A DNA stretch of 64,000 nucleotides, from assembly GCF_001908095.1 (NCBI RefSeq), contig NZ_MKGR01000011.1, positions 1-64,000 of the forward strand. The letters run 5' to 3'. The stretch's first letter is position 1. Each line of letters begins with the position of its first letter. The notes beneath the pieces are model-generated. The model was not told the DNA's origin. It worked only from the letters and a program-made list of their open reading frames with translations, and made no database searches. Position numbers and translations under genes: made by a program. The DNA is from Xenorhabdus thuongxuanensis. GTDB lineage: Bacteria > Pseudomonadota > Gammaproteobacteria > Enterobacterales > Enterobacteriaceae. This document shows positions 9,336-17,706 of the stretch, piece by piece.

Positions 9336-10757
9336 ATGAAAACCTTTATGTGTGCAGATTTCCTGTTAAATAATGATGTCGCCCGCCGTCTTTATCATGA
9401 TTACGCGGCGTTGATGCCTATCTATGACTATCACTGTCATCTCAATCCAAAAGAGATTGCGCAAAATCGCCGTTTCCACAATCTTGGTCAAATTTGGTTG
9501 GAAGGCGATCATTATAAATGGCGGGCGATGCGTGCGGCAGGGATTGAAGAGGAACTGATTACTGGTACTGAAAGCAGTGACTACGAAAAATATCTTGCAT
9601 GGGCGAAAACGGTTCCTCTGACGATTGGTAATCCACTTTATCACTGGACACATCTGGAATTGCGGCGCCCATTTGGCATTAGCGGAAAATTATTTGGGCC
9701 TGACACCGCAGAGGCTATCTGGTATGAGACGAATGAAAAGCTCTCTCAAAGTGAATTTTCTGCCCGTGGCATTATGCAGCAAATGCAGGTACGAATGGCA
9801 GGAACAACGGATGATCCCATTGATTCTCTCGAATATCATCAACAGATCACCAATGATAAAGATTTCACCATCAAAGTCTTACCAAGCTGGCGTCCAGACA
9901 AAGTTTTCAAAATTGAATTACCGGGTTTTTGTGACTATCTCGAACGATTAGGAGAAGTCGCTGATGTCGCTATCGGGCGTTTTGCTGATTTATTACAGGC
10001 ATTAGAGCGTCGCCTTGAACACTTTCAGGATCACGGTTGTGTGGCATCGGATCATGGTATTGAACAATTGCGTTATGCGCCGATACCTGATGAAAAAGTG
10101 TTAGATATCATTTTGCAAAAGCGCAGACAAGGGCAATCACTCAGTGAATTAGAAATCGCACAATTCACAACAGCGGTGCTGGTTTGGTTAGGTAAGCAGT
10201 ATGCAAAACACGGCTGGGTAATGCAGATGCATATTGGTGCCTTACGCAATAACAACACGCGTATGTTTAATCTGTTAGGGCCAGACAGCGGTTTTGATTC
10301 CATTGGAGATAATCCTATCGCTTACCCATTATCTCGCTTGCTGGATGAGATGGATAAAACAGACGAATTACCGAAGACCATTCTCTATTGTTTAAACCCC
10401 CGCGATAATGAAGTGATCGCAACTATGACTGGCAACTTTCAGGATGGGAAAAGTATTAGGGGTAAGATCCAATTTGGATCGGGCTGGTGGTTTAACGATC
10501 AAAAAGACGGTATGCAGCGTCAATTAGAGCAACTCTCGCAATTAGGGTTGTTAAGCCAATTTGTCGGTATGCTGACAGATTCACGCAGTTTCTTATCCTA
10601 CACCCGTCATGAATATTTTCGGCGCATTCTCTGCAATATGCTGGGGAAATGGGTCGAAAATGGTGAAATTCCCCATGATGAAAAAATGCTGGGGCAGATA
10701 GTCCAGGATATCTGCTTCAATAATGCTGAACGTTATTTTCAGGCTATGAAGGATTAA
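9336..10757 (+). CDS. uxaC: Glucuronate (uronate) isomerase
   Basis: 473 aa (E. coli 470). Isomerises glucuronate to fructuronate (and galacturonate to tagaturonate). The amidohydrolase-type metal motif appears as DYHCHLNP near residue 33, with later conserved [18 protein letters not shown] and [14 protein letters not shown]. The start is ATG 9336, set by AGAGGAAA 6 nt upstream; the frame is open back to 9315 but has no signal there. The tagaturonate branch enzymes (UxaA, UxaB) are absent from this window, so only the glucuronate branch is complete here. Confidence 0.94.
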   Translation: MKTFMCADFLLNNDVARRLYHDYAALMPIYDYHCHLNPKEIAQNRRFHNLGQIWLEGDHYKWRAMRAAGIEEELITGTESSDYEKYLAWAKTVPLTIGNPLYHWTHLELRRPFGISGKLFGPDTAEAIWYETNEKLSQSEFSARGIMQQMQVRMAGTTDDPIDSLEYHQQITNDKDFTIKVLPSWRPDKVFKIELPGFCDYLERLGEVADVAIGRFADLLQALERRLEHFQDHGCVASDHGIEQLRYAPIPDEKVLDIILQKRRQGQSLSELEIAQFTTAVLVWLGKQYAKHGWVMQMHIGALRNNNTRMFNLLGPDSGFDSIGDNPIAYPLSRLLDEMDKTDELPKTILYCLNPRDNEVIATMTGNFQDGKSIRGKIQFGSGWWFNDQKDGMQRQLEQLSQLGLLSQFVGMLTDSRSFLSYTRHEYFRRILCNMLGKWVENGEIPHDEKMLGQIVQDICFNNAERYFQAMKD

Positions 10758-10760
10758 AGA

Positions 10761-11771
10761 ATGCAGATGCGGAAAATTGCCCTGATTGGCGAATGTATGA
10801 TCGAGCTAAATGGCATCCCATTTGGTGCTATGACACAAAGCTATGGCGGTGATGTGCTAAATAGTGCAGTTTATCTGACTCGCGCTGGCGGCGATATGCT
10901 TGATGTCCATTTTGTCACGGCGGTGGGAACGGACGCCTTGAGCGAAGGTATGATCTCACGCTGGCAGCAAGAGGGCATTAATACTGCGTTAGTGTTGCGT
11001 GATAACGTGCATCAGCCTGGTTTATACCTGATCCAACTTGATGAAAAAGGTGAGCGCACGTTTCTTTACTGGCGCAATAACTCAGCGGCGCGTTATCTCT
11101 TGCGCCATTCTGATTACCCCATAGTGCGCCAGCAATTGCAGAACATGGATGCGCTCTATCTTAGCGGGATCAGCCTGGCGGTTTTGCCCGAAGATGATCG
11201 CCAATTGCTGCTAATGGATTTGAAACAGTTATCTTCTGAAGGGAAAGTGATTTTCTTTGACAGTAATTATCGTCCGGCCTTATGGGAAAAAGATGCCCAA
11301 GCCCGTGAGTGTTATCAGCAAATGTATGCCATCACTGATATTGCGTTAGTCACTGACGATGATGAAGCGAGCCTCTGGGGAGATATGTCAATTGAGGAAA
11401 GTTTTCATCGTCTGAAAAGAATGGGGGTTAAACAAGCCATTATCAAAGCGGGTGAACGGGGTTGTTTTTATCGTGACTTAAGCGGCTGCGATGCCACACA
11501 ACAGATTGAAATTCAACCTGTTAAACCTGTCGTTGATACCACTTCGGCGGGCGATGCGTTTAATGCGGGTTTTATCGCGGGGTTGTTAAATGGGAAATCT
11601 GTTCATGATTCAGCATTAATGGGGCATCAGCTCGCAGGGGTTGTGATCCAGCATAAAGGTGCGATTGTTCCGCAAGCTGCGACACAAGGGGTTATCGCCC
11701 GTTTTTTTAATTCGAACGAAATTGGAGAGGATGAAAATGCAAGAGATGATGGCACGTCTGCGTCAGATTAA
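10761..11771 (+). CDS. kdgK: 2-keto-3-deoxygluconate kinase (PfkB family)
   Basis: 336 aa ribokinase-fold sugar kinase making KDPG from KDG. The N-terminal GECMIELNG and the PfkB signature DTTSAGDAFNAGFIAGLL (with catalytic Asp in the GD motif) are present. It starts 3 bp after uxaC. Its 3' end overlaps the start of eda by 35 bp, implying translational coupling. Confidence 0.92.
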   Translation: MQMRKIALIGECMIELNGIPFGAMTQSYGGDVLNSAVYLTRAGGDMLDVHFVTAVGTDALSEGMISRWQQEGINTALVLRDNVHQPGLYLIQLDEKGERTFLYWRNNSAARYLLRHSDYPIVRQQLQNMDALYLSGISLAVLPEDDRQLLLMDLKQLSSEGKVIFFDSNYRPALWEKDAQARECYQQMYAITDIALVTDDDEASLWGDMSIEESFHRLKRMGVKQAIIKAGERGCFYRDLSGCDATQQIEIQPVKPVVDTTSAGDAFNAGFIAGLLNGKSVHDSALMGHQLAGVVIQHKGAIVPQAATQGVIARFFNSNEIGEDENARDDGTSASD

Positions 11772-12369
11772 AATTGTGCCTGTGATAGCCATTGAAGAAG
11801 CCAGAGATATCATTCCTCTTGGTCACGCATTAGCCGACAACGGCCTTCCCGTCGCTGAAATCACATTTCGTACCGAGAGTGCTGCCGAAGCGATTAGCCT
11901 GCTGAAGGCTGAACGGCCAGATATGCTGATCGGGGCAGGCACCGTGCTTCATCGTGAACATGTTCGTCAGGCAAAAGCGGCAGGTGCAGAGTTTGTTGTC
12001 TCACCAGGGCTTAACCCAAATACCGTACAGGCGTGCCAGCAAATTGGTATCCCTATCATTCCCGGCGTGAACAATGCCAGCACAATTGAACAGGCGCTGG
12101 AATTAGGCATCGATTTTGTCAAATTTTTCCCTGCCGAACCATCGGGTGGAATTGCGATGATTAAAGCGCTACTTGCCCCGTACCCACAGTTAAAGGTCAT
12201 GCCAACAGGTGGGATCAGTGTTGAGAACATTCGCAATTATCTTGTTATCCCACAAATTGTGGCATGTGGTGGATCATGGATGGTTAGCCCACAGTTGATC
12301 AGAGATAAGGAGTGGAAAAAGGTGAGTAAATTGGCACGAGAGGCGGTGGAGTTGGTAACTATTTGCTGA
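11737..12369 (+). CDS. eda: KDPG/KHG aldolase
   Basis: 210 aa. Cleaves 2-keto-3-deoxy-6-phosphogluconate to pyruvate and glyceraldehyde-3-phosphate. The Schiff-base lysine is in FVKFFPAE; other signatures are AEITFRTESA and LIGAGTVL. The start is ATG 11737: GGAGAGG (11724-11730) stands 6 nt before it, but touches the alternative ATG at 11731. It is the last gene of the uronate operon and would also serve an Entner-Doudoroff route from the gluconate genes at 56.9-60 kb, although no edd is visible. Confidence 0.93.
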   Translation: MQEMMARLRQIKIVPVIAIEEARDIIPLGHALADNGLPVAEITFRTESAAEAISLLKAERPDMLIGAGTVLHREHVRQAKAAGAEFVVSPGLNPNTVQACQQIGIPIIPGVNNASTIEQALELGIDFVKFFPAEPSGGIAMIKALLAPYPQLKVMPTGGISVENIRNYLVIPQIVACGGSWMVSPQLIRDKEWKKVSKLAREAVELVTIC

Positions 12370-12414
12370 AATGATCATTTTTTTATGATTTTTACTTGGG
12401 ATTATGTATCCCTG

Positions 12415-12437
12415 ATACGTTGAGTGTATCAACGTAT
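12415..12437. promoter_or_regulatory. Inverted repeat upstream of cas3 (locus A)
   Basis: Perfect 9-bp arms ATACGTTGA/TCAACGTAT around GTGTA, in the AT-rich gap 12370-12573 before cas3. There is no T-run after it, so an operator for an unknown repressor is more likely than a terminator. The rest of the gap shows nothing I recognise. Confidence 0.4.
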
Positions 12438-12573
12438 ATTGAATGTCTTGGAATCGATTTTTATGAGATAGAGCAAATTTTTAGATCATTACAGTTCAGT
12501 ATTTTTAATTTAATTAGCGTATTAAAGATAATGATTTATTCTTTGAATAACAATCAAATAACATTTGAATAGA

Positions 12574-15252
12574 ATGAATATTACTATAATACATCGATAT
12601 TGGGGAAAAGCGCGGAAACTAAAAACTTCAGAGGGAGATGAATATCATCTGTTATCTTTCCACTTTCTGGATGTGGTCAGTGTCGCTGCGTATTGGTGGG
12701 ATCATAGTCCGGGATTAAGGCATCTGTTTTGCATCCATCAAAATAGGAATGAACGTGAGGTGAGGGCATGGGTGCTATTTTTTGTCGCCTTACATGATCT
12801 GGGTAAATTTGATATCCGTTTTCAATATAAATCCCCACAAACATGGTTATCTTTAAACCCAGAAGATAGACAATCCAGATTACCTTCAATCGAAGAATGT
12901 CAAAGTTACGATCATGGTGCCGTAGGGCTTTACTGGTTTATTGGTGACTATCAGCCAGAATCATCTGAAGACGATGATGACTTTGGATCTACTGATACGG
13001 TACACCATTATCAGGATTGGTTCTCCTGGATAGAAGCAGTATGTGGCCACCATGGCGTTATCAGGCAGAAAAAGGATGTGATCCATTTTGCTAATTATCC
13101 TCTGCCATTTTCATTACGCCACCATGCAGCTCGTGATAAACAAGCCCGGCTCGTCTGGCTGGATATTGCCGCGGAGTTGTTTTTATCGCCAGTGGGTCTT
13201 TCGTTGCAGGATGCTCCGCCTGACTGTCCCATTTTGATGGCTGGGTTTTGTTCGATAGCGGACTGGCTAGGCTCTTGGTCAACCGGAGATACTTTTAACT
13301 ACCGCGCGACTGCTGTCTCTGATGTAGCAGAGTTGCGGGCCTATTTCGAACAGCGTTATCAAGAAGACGCCATGCGTGTGGTGACGCGTAGTGGCTTAAT
13401 AGGTCAGGTGAAACAAGATGCTTCAGTGCAGACGTTACTTGATACCGGCTACCAACCTCGGCAAGTACAGACTCTAGTTGATAAACTTCCTGTAGTTTCA
13501 GGATTGACACTGATCGAAGCGCCGACAGGTTCTGGTAAAACGGAAGCTGCACTGGCTTATGCCTGGAGATTATTGGAGCACAATCTGGCCGATAGCATTA
13601 TCTTTGCATTGCCGACTCAGGCTACGGCTAACGCGATGCTGGATCGTATGGACAAGTTAGCAGAAAAACTCTTCACGGCTCCGAATCTGATTCTTGCTCA
13701 TGGTAATGCGCGTTTTAATACCACTTTTCAGGCGATCAAACAGCGCGGGATTAATCTTCAAGAGGAAGAGGCTTGGAGCCAGTGTTGCGAATGGCTATCG
13801 CAGGGGCGGAAACGGGTTTTTTTAGGGCAAATCGGGGTTTGTACTATCGATCAGGTGCTGGTTTCTGTATTACCGATCCGTCATCGTTTTGTCCGTGGCT
13901 TTGGTGTTGGCCGTAGTGTGCTGATAATCGACGAAATACACGCTTATGATCAATATATGTACGGTTTGTTGGATGCAGTTTTACATAATCAATTGCGTGC
14001 CGGAAGCTCTGCAATCTTACTGTCGGCCACCTTACCGCAAAAACAGAAACAACAGTTATTAAACAGTTATGTTCCCTTGCCTGATAACGCTAACAGTGAA
14101 CAAGCTGTGGCAGTGGAAGATACGCCTTATCCTCTGGTTAGCTGGGTTGGAAATGGTGAGACGCAGTTTTTTGACTTGCAGGATCAACCTGAGCAATATC
14201 CAGCCCCATTCTCTCTCCATCTTGAGCCTTATTACACAGAAGATGCGGTGCCTGATAATTCCTTATTGGAACGTATGGTTGATGCTGCGCGTAAAGGGGC
14301 TCAAGTATGTCTGATCTGTAATTTAGTCGATGTGGCTCAACAGGCTTGGCGGCAACTAAAAGAGCTAGCGGCGGGCAGGGTTGACGTTATGTTGTTTCAT
14401 GCCCGTTTTAGCCTGGTAGATCGTCAGGTAAAAGAGAGTGCTGTACTAAGTTGCTTTGGTAAAGGCGGAAATCGTTGTGATGGGCGTATTCTGGTCGCCA
14501 CCCAAGTAGTTGAACAATCCCTTGATGTCGATTTTGACTGGATTATCACCCAACATTGTCCGGTAGATCTTTTGTTCCAGCGGCTGGGCAGATTACATCG
14601 TCACTGGTGCGCGATACGTCCTGAAGATTTTGCACACCCTAAGGCTGTCGTTCTTCTCCCCATCACCGCAGGATATGGACGATTTAGCAAAATCTATAGT
14701 CATACCCGAGTTATGTGGCGTACTCAAAAATGGATTGAAACTTTGCAAGGCAAACCACTTTCTTTTCCTGATGCCTACCGCAAGTGGCTTGAGCCTATTT
14801 ATCGGGAAGATATTTCAGAACCTGAGCCGCAATGGGTAACTGAAGGTATGAAAGCCTTTGAAGAGAATAATTTCACTCAGTGTATGAAAGCACAGCGAAT
14901 GGTGGATTGGGCTGAAATGGTTGGATTGCGGGACGTTGAAGGTAATGAGAGAGCTGTCACTCGTGATGGTGCCATGAGTATTCCTTTGGTGCTTTTTGTT
15001 GTGACAGAAGCAGGAAGGCAGTTGTTAGATGGCAGTATTTATGAACAACTAGGGGAATTTCGGCGGCAGGAGGCATTAACCCGTAATCAGGTTAATGTTC
15101 CTTTGGGATGGAAGCAAAAATTGGGTTTAGTTCAGGATAAATGGAACAGAGTTTGGCTGGAAGGGAACAACGATATTACCGATTGGGATTGGAGTAGTAA
15201 GGATGGCAGATTGCGTTACAGCCATGAACAGGGGATGGTATTGGTATTATAA
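12574..15252 (+). CDS. cas3: Cas3 helicase-nuclease, type I-E (locus A)
   Basis: 892 aa. The N-terminal HD nuclease domain has the HD pair at residues 74-75 (ALHDLGKFD). The SF2 helicase follows: Walker A APTGSGKT near residue 316, Walker B/box II DEIHAYD near 453, SATLP, then QVVEQSLDVDFD and QRLGRLHRH near 668. Cas3 is recruited by Cascade to degrade the target strand. The frame is open from a TTG at 12565, but ATG 12574 is preferred; neither has a clear ribosome-binding site. It is separated from cse1 by 426 bp, an arrangement like E. coli K-12, and this gap holds the regulatory RNA and small ORF described separately. Confidence 0.95.
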   Translation: MNITIIHRYWGKARKLKTSEGDEYHLLSFHFLDVVSVAAYWWDHSPGLRHLFCIHQNRNEREVRAWVLFFVALHDLGKFDIRFQYKSPQTWLSLNPEDRQSRLPSIEECQSYDHGAVGLYWFIGDYQPESSEDDDDFGSTDTVHHYQDWFSWIEAVCGHHGVIRQKKDVIHFANYPLPFSLRHHAARDKQARLVWLDIAAELFLSPVGLSLQDAPPDCPILMAGFCSIADWLGSWSTGDTFNYRATAVSDVAELRAYFEQRYQEDAMRVVTRSGLIGQVKQDASVQTLLDTGYQPRQVQTLVDKLPVVSGLTLIEAPTGSGKTEAALAYAWRLLEHNLADSIIFALPTQATANAMLDRMDKLAEKLFTAPNLILAHGNARFNTTFQAIKQRGINLQEEEAWSQCCEWLSQGRKRVFLGQIGVCTIDQVLVSVLPIRHRFVRGFGVGRSVLIIDEIHAYDQYMYGLLDAVLHNQLRAGSSAILLSATLPQKQKQQLLNSYVPLPDNANSEQAVAVEDTPYPLVSWVGNGETQFFDLQDQPEQYPAPFSLHLEPYYTEDAVPDNSLLERMVDAARKGAQVCLICNLVDVAQQAWRQLKELAAGRVDVMLFHARFSLVDRQVKESAVLSCFGKGGNRCDGRILVATQVVEQSLDVDFDWIITQHCPVDLLFQRLGRLHRHWCAIRPEDFAHPKAVVLLPITAGYGRFSKIYSHTRVMWRTQKWIETLQGKPLSFPDAYRKWLEPIYREDISEPEPQWVTEGMKAFEENNFTQCMKAQRMVDWAEMVGLRDVEGNERAVTRDGAMSIPLVLFVVTEAGRQLLDGSIYEQLGEFRRQEALTRNQVNVPLGWKQKLGLVQDKWNRVWLEGNNDITDWDWSSKDGRLRYSHEQGMVLVL

Positions 15253-15261
15253 CCATCCCCC

Positions 15262-15292
15262 TCTGATAAATCCCAAAAGGGTTTGGGAACTT
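15262..15292 (-). repeat. Degenerate second CRISPR-like repeat of the guide RNA
   Basis: The minus strand reads GTTCCCAAAC-CCTTTTGGGA-TTTATC. It keeps GTTCCC and GGGAT of the array repeat and a hairpin (CCCAAA/TTTGGG, 4-nt loop), but the 3' handle is decayed. It begins ~30 nt after the first repeat, the spacing of a spacer. Confidence 0.6.
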
Positions 15293-15322
15293 GATGACAA
15301 GCATCACTCATGTACAGAATGA

Positions 15323-15352
15323 CGGTTTATCCTCCGCATGTGCGGGGAACAC
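15323..15352 (-). repeat. Solitary divergent CRISPR repeat between cas3 and cse1
   Basis: 30 nt, one base longer than the array repeat. It shares the 5' GTGTTCCCCG and the 3' GGATAAACCG with it but has a different hairpin (CCCCGC-ACAT-GCGG with a bulged A). The changed stem means it is not a copy of the present arrays but an older or separately maintained repeat. Confidence 0.85.
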
Positions 15353-15360
15353 AGCGAAAC

Positions 15361-15388
15361 AGTATACGTTATGGTTTGTAATAGGCAA
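15361..15388 (-). promoter_or_regulatory. Promoter firing into the solitary repeat
   Basis: Minus-strand -35 TTGCCT (15383-15388), a 16-bp spacer and -10 TATACT (15361-15366). Transcription would begin near 15354, at the first base of the solitary repeat, so the transcript would be just the crRNA-like unit with no leader. Confidence 0.65.
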
Positions 15389-15427
15389 TGAATTCGATTT
15401 TATAAGAATAGGGTAGTTGAGCACTCT

Positions 15428-15460
15428 TATACATAATAACTTCGCTGTACATAATGACTT
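15428..15460 (+). promoter_or_regulatory. Tandem Cascade target sites and putative promoter of the small ORF/cse1
   Basis: Two 15-bp direct repeats, TATACATAATAACTT (15428-15442) and TGTACATAATGACTT (15446-15460), 18 bp apart, differ at two bases. On the minus strand each begins with AAG, the type I-E PAM. After it the downstream copy reads TCATTATGTACA, matching the pseudo-spacer at 11/12, and the upstream copy TTATTATGTATA, matching at 9/12. The same bases fit a plus-strand promoter (-35 TATACA 15428-15433, 16 bp, -10 CATAAT 15450-15455), so Cascade bound here would cover the -10 element. The promoter call is weaker than the target match. Confidence 0.65.
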
Positions 15461-15529
15461 GGTTTTTTATTGCTGTCCATATCACTCTTCAGTATTCTGA
15501 ACATTAAGTATTCAGAATGAGATTTGGGT

Positions 15530-15664
15530 ATGCAGAAATTTGTCAAAAATATCAGGTTATTAATCAACGCCATCAATTCCGTCACTCCGATGGGAGTTGC
15601 GATTGTATCCCTTTCGGTGGCTGTGTTGGCGTTGTTGTTGGAGATAGCAAAAGTTTTTAGTTAA
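15530..15664 (+). CDS. 44-aa single-span membrane peptide; candidate Cascade-repressed toxin
   Basis: Not recognised by sequence. A basic N-terminus (MQKFVKNIRLL) is followed by a hydrophobic segment, residues ~21-40 (MGVAIVSLSVAVLALLLEIA), then KVFS: the form of a small membrane toxin or a small membrane accessory protein. It ends 14 bp before the cse1 ATG, and the cse1 Shine-Dalgarno (AGGAGG, 15665-15670) begins right after its stop, so the two are probably co-transcribed. Its own ribosome-binding site is weak. A 5'-UTR inverted repeat (ATTCTGAA 15494-15501, TTCAGAAT 15511-15518) may limit translation. An overlapping frame (15517-15660, 47 codons) is also open but lacks hydrophobic character. 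Toxicity is inference from context. Confidence 0.5.
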   Translation: MQKFVKNIRLLINAINSVTPMGVAIVSLSVAVLALLLEIAKVFS

Positions 15665-15678
15665 AGGAGGAAAAGTTG

Positions 15679-17193
15679 ATGGATTTATTGGTTCATAATT
15701 GGATCCCCGTTCGCCCGATGGCAGGGGGAACACCCACTACAATTTCTTTGCAAACATTATTGTGTTCGGACGAGCAATGGATTTTATGTTTACCCAGAGA
15801 TGATATGGAGCTATCTGCCCTCCAGTTGCTGGTTTGCCTCACTCAGGTGATTTGGACACCGCAAGATGATCAGACTTTGCACCTGCGTATAAAACAGCCG
15901 CTGACATCTGACGACTTCGTTCAGGGAATTTCTGCCTGGAGTGATACTTTTCAGCTTGATCACCCCGATATGCCATTTATGCAGTTCAAAGGTGTGTCAG
16001 CCAATGACGTGACCAGTATGGATAAGTTGTTAGCTGGATTGACTGGTGCCACCAACTGCACCTTCATTAATGAACCGGGGCAAGGGGATGCATTGTGTGG
16101 TGGCTGTACCGCTATTGCCTTGTTTAACAAGGCTAATAATGCGCCTAGTTTTGGTGGGGGATTTAAAAGTGGTTTACGTGGAGGCGCCCCCGTTACCACT
16201 CTATTACAGGCAATAAATAGCCGTTATGCTGATCTACGCACGACGATCTGGTTGAATGTACTAACACAACCTTATCTGCAACAATTGCTTAGCGAAGACT
16301 TGCAGGCTAAACAATTGCCAGTATGGCAAGAACCGATTCAGGCAGGTGCAACCATTCCTGCGACACATATCGGTTTACTAAGAGGGTTGTTCTGGCAACC
16401 CAACCATATTGAATTATGCCCCCCAGTGGGAGTTGGTCAGTGCAGCGGTTGCGGACAACAAGCCACACAACGCTATACGGGTTTCCTGAAAGAAAAGTTT
16501 AATTTCTCGGTGGAGGGCGTGTGGCCACATCCCCACTCTCCGCGTGTATTACAGGTAAAACAAGGAGTGGTGGAAGAGAAATTCCTGGCCTTCACAACCT
16601 CTGCGCCTTCATGGACTCAAATCAGCCGTTTACTGGTCAGTCGTGAAGCGGATACAAAAGAAGGGCATCGCCCTGCTGCTGTGGTGGATCAAAGCAGAAG
16701 CGTGTTTTCCAAGGCTCGGATGCAATTGATTGTCGGTGGTTATCGTAATAATCAGGCGTCAATTTTGGAGCGACGGCATGATGTGATGGTTGTTAATCAG
16801 GGCTGGCAAACCCATCCTGAAGTGATTAACGAAGTTGTCGGAATTGGCCTGGGATATAAGACAGCTTTGCGTAAGGCACTTTACATCTTTGCGGAAGGTA
16901 TCAAAGAGAATGATATCAAAGGGGCTGGAATAGCGGTGCATGAAAAGGGAGAGCGAGAATATTACCGACAGAGTGACTTGCTTATCCCTAATTTGTTGGC
17001 ATCTATCGATTTTACACAGGCAGATGAGTGCTTAGAGCAATTGAAGAAAAGTCTAAATAATTTATGTATTAATCTTTTTGAACAAGTGACCGCACCTTAT
17101 TGCCATCACTCCAAGCTGGTCAAAGCACTGGCTGTTGCCCGCCGTAGCCTACATAAACAACTCGCCGCTTTGCGTCAGCCTCAAGGAGAATAA
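15679..17193 (+). CDS. casA: Cse1 (Cas8e), large subunit of Cascade (locus A)
   Basis: 504 aa, E. coli CasA length and type. It recognises the PAM and recruits Cas3. The N-terminal segment has NWIPVRPMAGG. A zinc-ribbon-like CSGCGQQ pattern follows near residue 255 (together with CGGC near 140). The call rests on these features, the length and the operon position. The start is ATG 15679, 8 nt after AGGAGG; a TTG at 15676 is in frame. First gene of a tight cse1-cse2-cas7-cas5-cas6e operon. Confidence 0.92.
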   Translation: MDLLVHNWIPVRPMAGGTPTTISLQTLLCSDEQWILCLPRDDMELSALQLLVCLTQVIWTPQDDQTLHLRIKQPLTSDDFVQGISAWSDTFQLDHPDMPFMQFKGVSANDVTSMDKLLAGLTGATNCTFINEPGQGDALCGGCTAIALFNKANNAPSFGGGFKSGLRGGAPVTTLLQAINSRYADLRTTIWLNVLTQPYLQQLLSEDLQAKQLPVWQEPIQAGATIPATHIGLLRGLFWQPNHIELCPPVGVGQCSGCGQQATQRYTGFLKEKFNFSVEGVWPHPHSPRVLQVKQGVVEEKFLAFTTSAPSWTQISRLLVSREADTKEGHRPAAVVDQSRSVFSKARMQLIVGGYRNNQASILERRHDVMVVNQGWQTHPEVINEVVGIGLGYKTALRKALYIFAEGIKENDIKGAGIAVHEKGEREYYRQSDLLIPNLLASIDFTQADECLEQLKKSLNNLCINLFEQVTAPYCHHSKLVKALAVARRSLHKQLAALRQPQGE

Positions 17194-17196
17194 AAT

Positions 17197-17694
17197 ATGT
17201 CGTTTGATTCTGATTTTGATCCACTTGCTCTCTACAAAGCTTGGAATGAACTGGATAATGGTGCCTGTGCCCAACTTAGGCGCGTGACCGAGCCTGAAAA
17301 ATTAAGGGATATTCCCGCTTTTTACCGGCTGGTCAAACCTTTCGACTGGAAGGATGAAGAAAAGCAATGGCCATTGCTCCGTATGGTGTTTTGTCTGAGT
17401 GCAGGGAAAGAGGTTATCAAGCATATCGAACTGGATGAAAAAAATCCCAAAGGTATTAGTCTGGGTAAGGCGTTGGCAGATAGTGAACGTATCAGTGAAC
17501 GCCGGCTGTACCAAGTGTTGCGTGCAGATTGGCCTAACGATATGGTGCAGTTGCGTCGTTTGCTTATCCATGCTGAACCTAAGCTTTACTGGCCAGCGCT
17601 GGCCAAGCAATTAATACGGTGGAATCAACATGCTCGCCGTCAGATCTTAGAAGATTTCATACTTGCTCTTCCTCCTCAAAAGAAAACCGCATAA
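17197..17694 (+). CDS. casB: Cse2 small subunit of Cascade (locus A)
   Basis: 165 aa, E. coli CasB-like in size and position, 3 bp after cse1. It contains NELDNGACAQLRRVTEPEKL and RRLYQVLRADWPNDMVQLRR, the helical Cse2 fold. Two copies stabilise the crRNA/R-loop. Confidence 0.9.
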   Translation: MSFDSDFDPLALYKAWNELDNGACAQLRRVTEPEKLRDIPAFYRLVKPFDWKDEEKQWPLLRMVFCLSAGKEVIKHIELDEKNPKGISLGKALADSERISERRLYQVLRADWPNDMVQLRRLLIHAEPKLYWPALAKQLIRWNQHARRQILEDFILALPPQKKTA

Positions 17695-17706
17695 GGACGT
17701 AACATA

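Larger units (their letters stand above)
15262..15355 (-). ncRNA. CreA/CreR-like guide RNA candidate: solitary repeat, pseudo-spacer, degenerate repeat
   Basis: On the minus strand the order is: a sigma70-like promoter, a divergent type I-E repeat (15352-15323) ending in the canonical 5'-handle ATAAACCG, a ~30-nt spacer-like segment (15322-15293) beginning TCATTCTGTACATG, and a second very degenerate repeat (15292-15262, containing GTTCCC and GGGAT around a 6-bp stem). This is the layout of one crRNA unit. The first 12 pseudo-spacer bases match a site at 15446-15457 at 11 positions. The mismatch is at position 6, which type I-E crRNAs do not use for pairing, and the site has an AAG PAM. The match is too short for cleavage but suits Cascade binding and repression. 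Known relatives are CreA antitoxin RNAs and CreR autorepressor RNAs. Assignment is inferred from the sequence alone. Confidence 0.8.

Noticed and set aside
15262-15290. Hairpin CCCAAA-AGGG-TTTGGG read as the cas3 terminator
   Set aside because: No T-run follows on the plus strand, and its position and GTTCCC/GGGAT bases fit a degenerate second repeat better.
15517-15660. Alternative 47-codon ORF (MRFGYAEICQ...) overlapping the 44-aa membrane peptide frame
   Set aside because: Composition (Cys/Gly/His-rich, no pattern) is that of an out-of-frame reading. The other frame has a clear basic-plus-hydrophobic design and ends next to the cse1 ribosome-binding site.
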